Assembly (NCBI GenBank): GCA_025057975.1
Contig: JANWUV010000001.1
Span: forward strand, 124,001-188,000
DNA: 64,000 nucleotides
Direction: 5' to 3'
From: Chloracidobacterium sp.
GTDB lineage: Bacteria > Acidobacteriota > Blastocatellia > Chloracidobacteriales > Chloracidobacteriaceae
Shown: positions 44,539 through 52,918 of the stretch, one piece after another
Numbering within the stretch: position 1 is the stretch's first letter
Layout of the letters: each line of letters opens with the position of its first letter
Program-made: the position numbers and the translations under genes
Notes under the pieces: model-generated
Seen by the model: only the letters and a program-made list of their open reading frames with translations
Database searches by the model: none
What the model was told of the DNA's origin: nothing

Positions 44539-45002
44539 GCTGGGCGTGACCTCCAAATGTTCCAGTATAGCAGTTGGTGAAGGCCGAATACGGCGACGAC
44601 GCCAAACATTCCAGCAAGGAAGCGCGTCCATGCGCCGGCTCCGGTCGGCGCGTCCATCCAAATGAGAGCGGCCGTCGCCAGCGTGATCGGGTGGAGCAAA
44701 AACAGCACAGCGTGGAGCCAGTGTTCACCAGGTGAACAAACCTGTGCATGCACGAACTCGTCTTTAGTGACGCAAAGCATTGAGAAGACGGCGCAGCCCG
44801 TATACCAAACCAGCGCCGTCGGCGAGTACGGCACAAACAAGACAATCCCATAGCAGACGAGGACGGTCAGCGTATCCACCGGATGCCCAATCCGCTCCCA
44901 CCGGCCCAGCCCGCGCCGCCGGTGAAACCAGAACTCGTCCACCATCATCGCCGCGCCCTGCAGCAGAAACGGCAGCGCCGGCAGCCAAAGGTTCTTCATC
45001 AT
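44535..45002 (-). CDS. Four-helix membrane protein in type III PKS operon
   Basis: 155 residues with about four hydrophobic segments (7-20, 46-62, 66-80, 98-150 in two parts). Conserved-looking polar residues lie between them: Asp-Glu-Phe-Trp-Phe-His-Arg-Arg near 22-29, Lys-Asp-Glu-Phe-Val-His near 79-84 and Glu-His-Trp-Leu-His. Repeated His/Asp/Glu at helix ends could form a metal or quinone site. It is bounded by ATGA overlaps with the PKS gene upstream and the methyltransferase gene downstream. I do not recognise the family; a tailoring enzyme or transporter for the polyketide is possible. Confidence 0.75.
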   Translation of the reverse strand: MMKNLWLPALPFLLQGAAMMVDEFWFHRRRGLGRWERIGHPVDTLTVLVCYGIVLFVPYSPTALVWYTGCAVFSMLCVTKDEFVHAQVCSPGEHWLHAVLFLLHPITLATAALIWMDAPTGAGAWTRFLAGMFGVVAVFGLHQLLYWNIWRSRPA

Positions 45003-46108
45003 GTTCGCTTGACCAACAGATTACCGCACAGGGTGAGGCCTGGGCCGAAGGCTAAGCTGACGATCAGTGCGCCGTCGGGAACGCTCACATCGTCAAGGAT
45101 GTCCGCCCACACATAGGGCAGCGTCGCCGAAGACATGTTGCCGCAAGCGCGTAAAATCCGCCGGCTGGCCGCCGTTTGCGCGTCGGTCAACTCCAGCGCC
45201 GCCTGTACCTGCTCGATGATTTTCGGCCCGCCGGGGTGAATGGCGTACACCGCTTGTCGCACCTCCGCCTCCGACCGTCCGGCGCGTCGCGCCAGTCCCG
45301 CAACAAACTTCGGCAGCGCCTGCGCAATTCGCGCCGGTACGTCCCGCGCCAGCGTCATATGAAATCCCCACTCGGCACACTGCCACGTCATCGCGTCGGA
45401 CGAGTCCGGCAGCACTTCCTCCGCCGTCGCCGCCAACTCAAAGCGCGGCCCGCGTATCGGCTCACCCGTCAGCGAGTAGCGCACAAACCCATCCGCAAAC
45501 AGGCTCTGAATGACAAGTTGCTCCGGGTCGTGAAGCGTCGGGTTGAGATGCAGCGTGCAGAGTTCCGTATGCACAACATCCACCCGCGTCGTCGGACCTT
45601 CGGAGGCGATAAAGCCCGCCGCCTGACGGATCGCCGGAAACGCCGCGTAGCAGCCCATGTGGTAAGCATGCGTGACGACGGTCGCCGTCCAACCTTTCGT
45701 CGCCGCCAAACGTTGCGCCGGGCTTGGCGCAACATAGCCCGTACAGGTCACATGAATCAGATGCGCTGGCGCGACGGTCTCCACGGCGTAAAAGGCGTCG
45801 AAAACCTCCTGCACGACCTCAGCGAAGAACGCCATTCGCGCAGCGAGCGGTCGTCCGGCCGGAAAACTCGCCACATTGAAAATCCGCATGCGCGTCCAAT
45901 CGTGGTGTGTGAAGTCTGCAAGGGCGTGAGACCGCTGAGCGATGCAGTCGGAGGCGCAGCCGAAACGTTCTAATGCCCGCCGTAAGCGGGCCGGGTCGGC
46001 GGCGGCGTCCGCCGCCGCATGAGCGCGCGCCAACCAGTCGTGAACGGCATCCTGCGCCGTAACATACGCCGGTTCACGCCGCTGGAAATCAAAAAGCGAA
46101 ATCGGCAT
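44999..46108 (-). CDS. Type III polyketide synthase (chalcone/stilbene synthase family)
   Basis: 369 residues. The catalytic triad of the family is visible in order and spacing: Cys153 (Gly-Cys-Tyr-Ala-Ala-Phe-Pro), His291 (Ile-His-Pro-Gly-Gly-Pro-Lys) and Asn324 (Gly-Asn-Met-Ser-Ser-Ala-Thr). The C-terminal Ala-Phe-Gly-Pro-Gly-Leu-Thr loop is also present. Such enzymes extend an acyl-CoA starter with malonyl-CoA and cyclise it to resorcinols, pyrones or similar. Bacterial forms often use fatty acyl starters, giving membrane phenolic lipids. First gene of a three-gene operon with a membrane protein and a methyltransferase, each coupled by ATGA. Product unknown. Confidence 0.94.
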   Translation of the reverse strand: MPISLFDFQRREPAYVTAQDAVHDWLARAHAAADAAADPARLRRALERFGCASDCIAQRSHALADFTHHDWTRMRIFNVASFPAGRPLAARMAFFAEVVQEVFDAFYAVETVAPAHLIHVTCTGYVAPSPAQRLAATKGWTATVVTHAYHMGCYAAFPAIRQAAGFIASEGPTTRVDVVHTELCTLHLNPTLHDPEQLVIQSLFADGFVRYSLTGEPIRGPRFELAATAEEVLPDSSDAMTWQCAEWGFHMTLARDVPARIAQALPKFVAGLARRAGRSEAEVRQAVYAIHPGGPKIIEQVQAALELTDAQTAASRRILRACGNMSSATLPYVWADILDDVSVPDGALIVSLAFGPGLTLCGNLLVKRT

Positions 46109-46165
46109 GCGATGGAACTTTACCTACTGGGCAGGAATACCACCTTTGTGCTGGTCGGCAGGTTT

Positions 46166-46459
46166 TCACTGCATCCCGCCCTCAGCGGTCGGTGACGGCG
46201 CGGCGGCTTCATCCGCCTTATCGTCGCCGGCGACGCGTTCCCGCATACGCTTGGCCAGTTCCCGGACGCCGCCTTGCTTGCGGACGATTAGCGCCGCCGC
46301 CGCCGTCGCTGCCTCCTGCGCCGCTTTCTCGGCGGTTTCCAGATCGCCCTGCTCCATCACGAGGCGCATCAGTTCGTCGGATTGTTCAAGCATCCGCCGC
46401 AGGTTGGTGGTGTCCTTTTCCATGGCAAGCTTTTTGGCTTCAAGTGGGTTGACCGGCAT
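46166..46459 (-). CDS. Small coiled-coil-like protein of unknown function
   Basis: 97 residues from the ATG at 46459, chosen because GGAAGG sits seven bases upstream; the frame can be extended to 46504. The sequence is almost entirely helical and charged, with Leu/Met at heptad-like spacing (Leu-Arg-Arg-Met-Leu-Glu-Gln-Ser-Asp-Glu-Leu-Met). An Ala-rich helix and a Lys/Asp/Ala tail follow. There is no signal peptide and no known domain. It sits alone between the hydrolase gene and the PKS operon. Moderately confident it is coding because of the ribosome site and codon pattern. Confidence 0.55.
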   Translation of the reverse strand: MPVNPLEAKKLAMEKDTTNLRRMLEQSDELMRLVMEQGDLETAEKAAQEAATAAAALIVRKQGGVRELAKRMRERVAGDDKADEAAAPSPTAEGGMQ

Positions 46460-46545
46460 CAGCGCACCTTCCGCAGTGAAAGTCGGGCAAACCTTGGCGT
46501 TCATGTCCGTGGGGTGGCACGCGCATCATAGCGTAACGTCACCCA

Positions 46546-47670
46546 TCACGCACTGGACGGTGACACCAACCGCGCAGCGCAGGCGTGAAACGCCCGCCGA
46601 ACCTCCTGCAAACTCGCGCGAATGGGGAATGTCCGGTTGGTGAGCAGGACATAAACACCCTCCGTTTGGGGGTCGCACCAGAGGCTCGTACCAGTGAAAC
46701 CGGTGTGACCGAAAGCCGACGGCGACAACCCAACACCCGTTGCATCGGGCGTTGTAGCCAGCATCCAGCCAAAGGAGCGACTTTCTTTCGAGGTGCAGGT
46801 GAAGTTGTGCGTGAAATACCGGAGGCTGGCGTACTTCAGCAGTCGGCCATGGGGAAGAAACTCGCGGGCCAGCCGCCAGACTTCTTCCGCCGTTGAAAAC
46901 AACCCGGCGTGGCCGGCGACGCCGCCTAAGAAGTAGGCGTTTCCGTCATGGACTTCACCCTGAATCAGCCCCTGCCGGTAGCCGTCGTAACCCAGCAGCC
47001 GTGACTTTTCCTGCGGATCAAAATACCGGCTGCCGTCGGCGGCGAGGCGGCGCGTCATTTCGCGCTCGTGCGCGTTGCCATGCTCGGTGGGTGCAATGCG
47101 GTCGCGCCATTCAACCGGCGGGCGAAAGCGCGTCACCTTCAGGCCAAGCGGTCGCGCGACAATCTCATCGAAGAGCACGTCCAGCGGTCGGCCGCCGACA
47201 CGTTCGAGAATATACCCCAGCACGATGTAGCCCAGATCACTGTAAACCACGTCGTACAACCCTGACCAATCCCGAAACCTGTCCGGCCGCGCACGTCCGA
47301 TGACGGCCGGTGCTTCGTCGGGATGGTCGCAGAGCGCGTAGAGCGGCAACCACGCGGGAAAGCCCGCCGTGTGAACCAACGCCTCCCGCACCTTCGCCGT
47401 ACCGTAGTAACTGTCCCTTCCCAAGGCCGGCAGTAACTCGCCTAGGTAGTTGAAGTCGTTCAGCCGGTCACGCTCGATGAAATAGACGCACAGCAGAGCC
47501 GTCACTAGCGGCTTTGTCAGCGAGGCCAAATCGTAAATGGTGTCCGGTTGCGCCGCCCCGACGGCGCCCTGCGAAAGGATAGTGTTGCGGCGGGCGACCA
47601 ACCACACGGCGCTTTGCACTTCGCCGGCGGCGACGGCCTCGGCCAGCAACTCGTGCAAAGCGTCACCCAT
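46546..47670 (-). CDS. Serine hydrolase, class C beta-lactamase fold
   Basis: 374 residues. Ser50-Leu-Thr-Lys53 is the nucleophile motif. Tyr-Ser-Asp-Leu-Gly-Tyr near 145 stands at the Tyr-x-Asn place, with Asp for Asn. A Gly-His-Thr-Gly-Phe-Thr-Gly segment near 335 takes the Lys-Thr-Gly position as His-Thr-Gly, as often in esterase-like members. There is no signal peptide, so it is probably not a secreted beta-lactamase. A cytoplasmic esterase or peptidase of the AmpC-like family is more likely. It lies 12 bp downstream of mltG on the same strand, which may indicate co-transcription. Confidence 0.85.
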   Translation of the reverse strand: MGDALHELLAEAVAAGEVQSAVWLVARRNTILSQGAVGAAQPDTIYDLASLTKPLVTALLCVYFIERDRLNDFNYLGELLPALGRDSYYGTAKVREALVHTAGFPAWLPLYALCDHPDEAPAVIGRARPDRFRDWSGLYDVVYSDLGYIVLGYILERVGGRPLDVLFDEIVARPLGLKVTRFRPPVEWRDRIAPTEHGNAHEREMTRRLAADGSRYFDPQEKSRLLGYDGYRQGLIQGEVHDGNAYFLGGVAGHAGLFSTAEEVWRLAREFLPHGRLLKYASLRYFTHNFTCTSKESRSFGWMLATTPDATGVGLSPSAFGHTGFTGTSLWCDPQTEGVYVLLTNRTFPIRASLQEVRRAFHACAARLVSPSSA

Positions 47671-47682
47671 GACGCAATATCC

Positions 47683-48750
47683 TCACTTTTTGTTGATGTA
47701 CTGGGTGTGAAGTGTTTGACGTTGCGCCTGCTGGAGCCTACGGTAGTCGGCGACGGCAATTTGGTGCTCTGCTTCGGTGCGGGAAAAGCGGTGGCGACCG
47801 CCCATGCCCAGCACAAAGTACAGATAGTCGGTCTGCGCTGGTTGCAAGGCCGCCCGCAGGGATTTTTCACTGGGCGAGGCGATAGGTCCCGGCGGCAAAC
47901 CTGGAGAAACATACGTGTTGTAAGGCGAGAGAAGCCGGCGGTGCGCCGGATTGTTCACGTTGCCGTCCCAAGTGCGGTTGAGCTTCGCCGCGTAGATGAA
48001 GGTCGGATCGCATTCCAGCCGCATGCCCTTACGCAGCCGGTTGTGGAAGACGCTGGACACCAGCGGGCGTTCGGCGTCGTCGGCGGCTTCTTTCTCAATG
48101 AGCGAAGCAAGCGTCACCACTTCACGCAGCGTCATGCGCCGCGCTTCCGCTTGCCGCCGGAGTTCAGGCGTCCATGCGCGGCGGAAACGCGCGATGGCTT
48201 CGGCTAGAATTTCGGCGTTCGTCGCCCGTTTGGGAAAGGTGTAGGTATCTGGGAAAATATACCCTTCAAGACTCGTGGCCTGCGGGTCAAGATCAGCGAT
48301 GAGGCGCACATCAAGCAGCGCCGGGTCAAGTCGCCCGTCCGGCGGGCGGTTAGGCAAAAGGTCGTTGACTTCGTAGATCGTTAGGCCGGGCCGGAACATG
48401 AGCTTGCGTGTCGCCACGGCGCCCCGGCGGATTTTTTCCAGCGCCGCCAGCGGTGAAATCGGCGACTCAAATTCGTAGTCGCCAGCCTGCAAACGGCGTC
48501 CAGTAGGGTTTAGCATCAGATAGACCAACACCGGGTAGCGATTGCTGATAACGCCGTGTTCGTAGAGCCGCTCCACTACCGCGCGCGCGCCCATGCCCGG
48601 CTCAATTGTGATGAGTTCCTCAGATGCGCTATGGCTAACCGGCGTGTTGAGATTCTGGTACACCGCTAGCCCAGCGAGGGCACCGCTGAACAGCAGCACC
48701 ACAAGAGACAAACCCAACCAAGCCAACCAACGGCGGCGCGAACGTGCCAT
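47683..48750 (-). CDS. mltG: Endolytic murein transglycosylase MltG
   Basis: 355 residues from ATG 48750; the frame is open to an ATG at 48789. One N-terminal helix (about 9-30) is followed by a LysM-like segment (Ile-Glu-Pro-Gly-Met-Gly-Ala) and the YceG domain. The latter contains Leu-Ala-Ser-Leu-Ile-Glu-Lys-Glu-Ala with the catalytic Glu, and ends in Tyr-Phe-Val-Leu-Gly-Met-Gly-Gly-Arg-His. MltG cuts nascent glycan strands at the inner membrane and is thought to end their elongation. It is the second gene on the reverse strand after the VWFA gene. Confidence 0.94.
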   Translation of the reverse strand: MARSRRRWLAWLGLSLVVLLFSGALAGLAVYQNLNTPVSHSASEELITIEPGMGARAVVERLYEHGVISNRYPVLVYLMLNPTGRRLQAGDYEFESPISPLAALEKIRRGAVATRKLMFRPGLTIYEVNDLLPNRPPDGRLDPALLDVRLIADLDPQATSLEGYIFPDTYTFPKRATNAEILAEAIARFRRAWTPELRRQAEARRMTLREVVTLASLIEKEAADDAERPLVSSVFHNRLRKGMRLECDPTFIYAAKLNRTWDGNVNNPAHRRLLSPYNTYVSPGLPPGPIASPSEKSLRAALQPAQTDYLYFVLGMGGRHRFSRTEAEHQIAVADYRRLQQAQRQTLHTQYINKK

Positions 48751-48888
48751 ATCAGTCTTGCTCAAGTAAGGTTCGGGGAGTCGCGGCAAGCCGTCCGCGG
48801 ACGGTCAGGCGAAGTCCTCGCCACCATGACACGAAAGCCAACTGGAAACAAGCCCTCGGTGAGGGCAACCGTGCGCCAAATGGCTGCC

Positions 48889-50511
48889 TTACTTCGGCAT
48901 CACGTAGCCTCGGCGCGTCCGCACCACCGCTCCCTCACGCCGTACCTTGACCTGAATCCGCCGAAACCGGCCGTCCCGACGGGCGTCCTTCGGGTAGTAG
49001 CCAAAGCTGTAAACCGCGCGCAATTCAGCGGCCACAGCGGTGTAGCAACTCTCTAAGTCCTCTACCGTTGCCGCATAAAACATGCGCCCGCCGGTCAAGG
49101 TCGCCAACTCGCGCAACTGATTGCGCGCTATGGCGTAGCCGATGCGCGCACGTGGGCCGTACCGTTCGACGACCTCAGCTTCCGTATCAAGGTAAATCGG
49201 CAACAGCATTGCGTCGCACTCCTGCGCTAACGCCCGCAGCTCTTCGTAGGTCGTCACCGAACCGTATTCGGGGCCGCCCGGCGGCAGCACATTGTCCATC
49301 CCGTCCGTCACGATGACCACCGCGTTGCGCTCGCCGCGTACGTCGCGCAGGACGGATTTGATCGTTCCCGCCAGCGCGTCGTAGAAGTTCGTTCCGCCTT
49401 CGGGACGGCGGATATCATCAATCCGCTCCCGCAGCTTGCGCCGGTCGTTCGTCAGCGGGCAGATCAAACGCGCTGTGTCGGAAAACGTCACCACCGCCAT
49501 CCGGTCTTCCGGGCGCAGCGCCCCTAAAAACCCCAGTGCGGCCCGACGAATTACCGCCAGCTTTTCCCGCGTACTGCCGCTTAGGTCAAGCAACAGAACG
49601 AGGTTGAACGGTGTTTCCAGGGCGCCAAAGTAACTCACGTCCTGTGGCTCACCGTCTTCCAACACCACAAAATCCGTCGGTTGAAGGCCGCGAATGGGTA
49701 CGCCGTTTGGCGTCGTAATCACCGCGTTGAGCATGACCAACGTAGCTTCCAGCACGACATCGCCGCCGTCGCTCGCGCTGAACGGTTCCTCTGCACCTGC
49801 GGCTGCGCTCACAACCGCCGGACGCTGCAATGCCGGGCGTTCCCGACGGTCGGCGTTGGGCGGAAGCGGCTTCGCCACAATGTCGCCCCGATCCGCCTGC
49901 GCAACCAGAATCGCCCCACCACGCCCCATTTGCCCATGGAGCATTCGGTTGTCCGGCGTACCAAACTGCTTCAGCGGCAATTCCGTGCGGACGGCACCGT
50001 GGACGCTTGTCCAAGTCACATCGGCGTCGCCATCTAGCGGCAGATACAACTCAATGTCGCTCCGGTACGCCGTGGCGATGAGTCCCGCCGGCAGCCCTTC
50101 CACGCGCACCTTGCCGACTTCGCTGAACAACCGCAGGTAGGTGTTTTCCGGTACGAGTACGTCCAAATCCACGCCCGTCACGGTCTCCGGCGGGTCGGTC
50201 GTGATGTTGAGCTGATTGGGCAGTTCTTCGAGGATGACTTCCTCAGCGCGGACCGGCGGCCCTGGCGCAGCGTGGCGTGCCGCCGTGATGGTGACATCGG
50301 GGCGGGCGACGATGCGCACGCGGATGTCACCGCGCGGATTCCAGATGCGAATGGTGCTTTTCGGCGGTAGTAGCGTTCGGGTGTCATCGAAGTACCGCTT
50401 CACCGGCATGCGCGGCTCAAACGACGGCGACGGCTGCTGTGCGTGGCCGCCGATGCCGCCAAGCCACCACCAAGCAGTCAAGCAGACAAGGAGATGCAGC
50501 GTGTCTCTCAT
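48889..50511 (-). CDS. Exported VWFA-related protein of Acidobacteria type (TIGR03436-like)
   Basis: 540 residues with a signal peptide (hydrophobic 6-22, then Gly-His-Ala-Gln). The N-terminal part (about 35-215) is a beta-rich domain resembling adhesin-like repeats. The C-terminal part (about 255-535) carries a von Willebrand A domain with the metal-binding Asp309-Leu-Ser-Gly-Ser motif and Gly-Gly-Thr-Asn-Phe further on. It is preceded by Pro-x-Asp-Phe-x-Val-x-Glu-Asp-Gly, the hallmark of the VWFA-related family described from Acidobacteria. Likely cell-envelope location and protein binding. The start overlaps the ykgJ stop as ATGA. Confidence 0.88.
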   Translation of the reverse strand: MRDTLHLLVCLTAWWWLGGIGGHAQQPSPSFEPRMPVKRYFDDTRTLLPPKSTIRIWNPRGDIRVRIVARPDVTITAARHAAPGPPVRAEEVILEELPNQLNITTDPPETVTGVDLDVLVPENTYLRLFSEVGKVRVEGLPAGLIATAYRSDIELYLPLDGDADVTWTSVHGAVRTELPLKQFGTPDNRMLHGQMGRGGAILVAQADRGDIVAKPLPPNADRRERPALQRPAVVSAAAGAEEPFSASDGGDVVLEATLVMLNAVITTPNGVPIRGLQPTDFVVLEDGEPQDVSYFGALETPFNLVLLLDLSGSTREKLAVIRRAALGFLGALRPEDRMAVVTFSDTARLICPLTNDRRKLRERIDDIRRPEGGTNFYDALAGTIKSVLRDVRGERNAVVIVTDGMDNVLPPGGPEYGSVTTYEELRALAQECDAMLLPIYLDTEAEVVERYGPRARIGYAIARNQLRELATLTGGRMFYAATVEDLESCYTAVAAELRAVYSFGYYPKDARRDGRFRRIQVKVRREGAVVRTRRGYVMPK

Positions 50512-51137
50512 GCCCGGTAAGAATCGTCCGTCGCAACCAAGATAACCTCTGCGATAGAGCGTCGGCGGCCTTCAGCGTCGAAGGCGAGGTTCGCAGCGGC
50601 TAGCCGCATGTTGACAAGCGTCATGTCAAACACGTCTCGGTGGGTGATGGCCGCCTCATCTTTTTCGTCGGCAAAGTTGAGCGGACAGACCTCGACGAAG
50701 CCGTTCTCGTCGTCATCGTTGAGATACAGCAGTGGGAAGCCGTGCGTGCGGCACAGCACCGGCCGCGCCGCATAAACGGCGCAGGCGCCGTCCAACAGCG
50801 CCGGACAGGGAACGCTCTGCTCTGGCTCCGGCGGAAAGGTCGTCGGCCGAGGCGGCGCGTCCCGAAACAGGGCGGCCTCACGCTGTTGCGTCGCCTGCGC
50901 CTGTCGCCGCAAACGGGCTTTGGTCGGAGCGTCAAGCGCGGCGACAGCCTCTCGCAGACGTTCGGCTTCAATCGGCGACACCGTCAAGTGCTGTTGGCAG
51001 CAGCCCGTACAGCCCAGCCGACAGGTAATCGCCGTCGGGAATCGCGCCCGTAGCACAGCGGCAAAACGCTCAATATCAGCAATCAGTTGGTCGTATGCAG
51101 CGCGGGCGGCTTCTGGTGTGGGCGATGGGACGGACAT
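50508..51137 (-). CDS. YkgJ-family cysteine cluster protein
   Basis: 209 residues. Cys39-x3-Cys43-x2-Cys46-Cys47 near the N-terminus, and Cys111, Cys119, Cys129 and a later Cys-Pro-Leu-Asn-Phe, give the eight-Cys pattern of the YkgJ (CxxxCxxCC) family, probably binding zinc or an Fe-S cluster. The function of the family is not known; it may modify or handle metals. The stop overlaps the VWFA start, and the gene follows purC by 33 bp. Confidence 0.88.
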   Translation of the reverse strand: MSVPSPTPEAARAAYDQLIADIERFAAVLRARFPTAITCRLGCTGCCQQHLTVSPIEAERLREAVAALDAPTKARLRRQAQATQQREAALFRDAPPRPTTFPPEPEQSVPCPALLDGACAVYAARPVLCRTHGFPLLYLNDDDENGFVEVCPLNFADEKDEAAITHRDVFDMTLVNMRLAAANLAFDAEGRRRSIAEVILVATDDSYRA

Positions 51138-51170
51138 AGCGTGGCGACCTTTTCCAGCTATAGCTCTTGC

Positions 51171-52067
51171 CTATAGGCCCGTTAGTCGGCGATAGGCTTC
51201 CCAGTAGCGCCTGCGCGTCGCCTCGACAATCCCCTCCGGAAGCGCCGGTGCCGGTGGGCGCTTGTCCCAATCGAGCGTTTCCAAGTAATCACGGACAAAC
51301 TGTTTGTCAAATGACGCCGGACTTCGTCCCGGCGCATACTGGGCGGCGTCCCAGTACCGGGATGAATCAGGCGTGAGCGCTTCGTCAATCCACAGCAGCC
51401 GTCCGTCGGCGTCCAGCCCAAACTCGAATTTTGTGTCGCAGAGGATCAGCCCCCGGCTCAGGGCGTACTCCGCCGCCTCTGTATAAAGCGTCAGCGTCAA
51501 ATCCCGCAGCCGTTCGGCGAGGTCGCGCCCAATTTGGTCGGCCATCTGGTCGAGCGAAATGTTCTCATCATGGCCGGTTTCCGCCTTCGTGGCGGGCGTA
51601 AACAGCGGTTCGGGCAGCCGGTCGGCCTCGCGCAAGCCCGACGGCAAGGTCAGGCCGCAGACTTGACCCGTTTGTTGGTAGTCCCTCCACCCGGAGCCGG
51701 CCAGATAGCCCCGCGCTACACACTCAATTGGCAACGGTGTGGTCTTGCGCACCAGCATGGTTCGTCCTTCTAGTCGGTCGGCATAAGGCCGTACGGCGGC
51801 CGGGAAATCGGCTGGGTCGCAGGAGAGCACATGGTGCGGCGTAAGGTGTCCCAGCCGGTTGAACCAAAAGGCGGAAAGCGCCGTCAGAAGGCGTCCCTTG
51901 TCGGGAATTGGCGTCGGCAAAACGCAATCGAAGGCGGAAATCCTGTCGGTAGCGACCATCAGCAGCGCGTCGCCGAGGTCGTACATTTCGCGCACCTTGC
52001 CCGACCGAAAACGCGGCAGCGGCAGGAAGTCGGTGTGGGCGAGCGGCGGCGCGGCGGGCGGCGTCAT
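51171..52067 (-). CDS. purC: SAICAR synthase PurC
   Basis: 298 residues, like the yeast/monofunctional long form. Arg-Ser-Gly-Lys-Val-Arg-Glu-Met-Tyr is the ATP-binding start. Thr-Asp-Arg-Ile-Ser-Ala-Phe-Asp and Glu-Cys-Val-Ala-Arg-Gly-Tyr-Leu-Ala-Gly-Ser-Gly are PurC signatures. It joins aspartate to CAIR in purine synthesis. ATG 52067 overlaps the pgsA stop as ATGA. No other pur gene is present. Confidence 0.97.
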   Translation of the reverse strand: MTPPAAPPLAHTDFLPLPRFRSGKVREMYDLGDALLMVATDRISAFDCVLPTPIPDKGRLLTALSAFWFNRLGHLTPHHVLSCDPADFPAAVRPYADRLEGRTMLVRKTTPLPIECVARGYLAGSGWRDYQQTGQVCGLTLPSGLREADRLPEPLFTPATKAETGHDENISLDQMADQIGRDLAERLRDLTLTLYTEAAEYALSRGLILCDTKFEFGLDADGRLLWIDEALTPDSSRYWDAAQYAPGRSPASFDKQFVRDYLETLDWDKRPPAPALPEGIVEATRRRYWEAYRRLTGL

Positions 52068-52840
52068 GGCGCCTCCGGCAAGTTTGGGGTTGTTTTGCGC
52101 GCCCGAACCTTGGTGAACAGCGGCCGCCGCCAGCGAAGGCGGGGGCGGACGCGCCAGCGTTCACGTAGCAGTGTGCGCGGCGGCGCTTCGATCCGATCAC
52201 GGACTGCGACGTAGAAATCCTTGAAGTAGTTCCACATAGACCACAGGGCGGAAACCACCACCATCCACATCACGAAGCGTCCGGTCCCGTAAGCGATGAT
52301 GCGCAACGCCTCGATGCTGAACGTTCCCTGCCAGAGCGCCGCCAGCGCCTGCTGAACGGCCGCCATGGAAGAGGTACCGACCGGGAGCGGCGGCCGGCCT
52401 TCGTGACTGCCGAGCATTAGGCAGGTGATGGCGACGACCTGCGACAACATCTTGAACTTGGCCATTTTGGAGGCGGCGATAGCGACGCCCTGCTGGGCGG
52501 CGATGCTCCGTAGGCCAGAGACAGCGAACTCGCGTCCAATGATGATGACCACAGCCCAACCGGGGGCTAGCTTGTTTTCGACCAATGAAATCAACGCCGC
52601 CGAAATCAGCAGTTTGTCGGCAATCGGGTCAAGCAGCGTCCCCAGCGTCGTCACCTGTCCGCGTCGCCGGGCAAGGTAGCCGTCAAGCAAATCGGTTACC
52701 GATGCGCCCAGAAACAGCGCTACAGCCAGCAACTGACGCGGTAGGCCGAAAACGGATTCCGAGACGCTCGTCATCAACACGACAACCATGACAGGGACAA
52801 CGAAAATCCGGGAAACCGTCAGTGTGTTCGGCAAGTTCAC
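52064..52840 (-). CDS. pgsA: CDP-diacylglycerol-glycerol-3-phosphate 3-phosphatidyltransferase
   Basis: 258 residues, GTG start. The CDP-alcohol phosphatidyltransferase motif is complete: Asp50-x2-Asp53-Gly-x2-Ala-Arg-x8-Gly-x3-Asp71-x3-Asp75. Several membrane helices are present. It makes phosphatidylglycerophosphate, the precursor of phosphatidylglycerol. The C-terminal 40 residues, rich in Arg/Pro, exceed the usual roughly 180-200-residue core and are of unknown use. It comes after mlaD on the reverse strand and is coupled to purC. Confidence 0.93.
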   Translation of the reverse strand: MNLPNTLTVSRIFVVPVMVVVLMTSVSESVFGLPRQLLAVALFLGASVTDLLDGYLARRRGQVTTLGTLLDPIADKLLISAALISLVENKLAPGWAVVIIIGREFAVSGLRSIAAQQGVAIAASKMAKFKMLSQVVAITCLMLGSHEGRPPLPVGTSSMAAVQQALAALWQGTFSIEALRIIAYGTGRFVMWMVVVSALWSMWNYFKDFYVAVRDRIEAPPRTLLRERWRVRPRLRWRRPLFTKVRARKTTPNLPEAP

Positions 52841-52918
52841 GGCGGCGGCAAGGGCTAAAGCGACGTTGTGGACAGGCGGCGCAGAGTGACGCGCACCAGG
52901 GGGCGCATCACCAAGACG

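Noticed and set aside
45176-45973. 265-codon forward frame inside the type III PKS gene
   Set aside because: Arg-rich antisense shadow; the reverse strand encodes a complete PKS triad.
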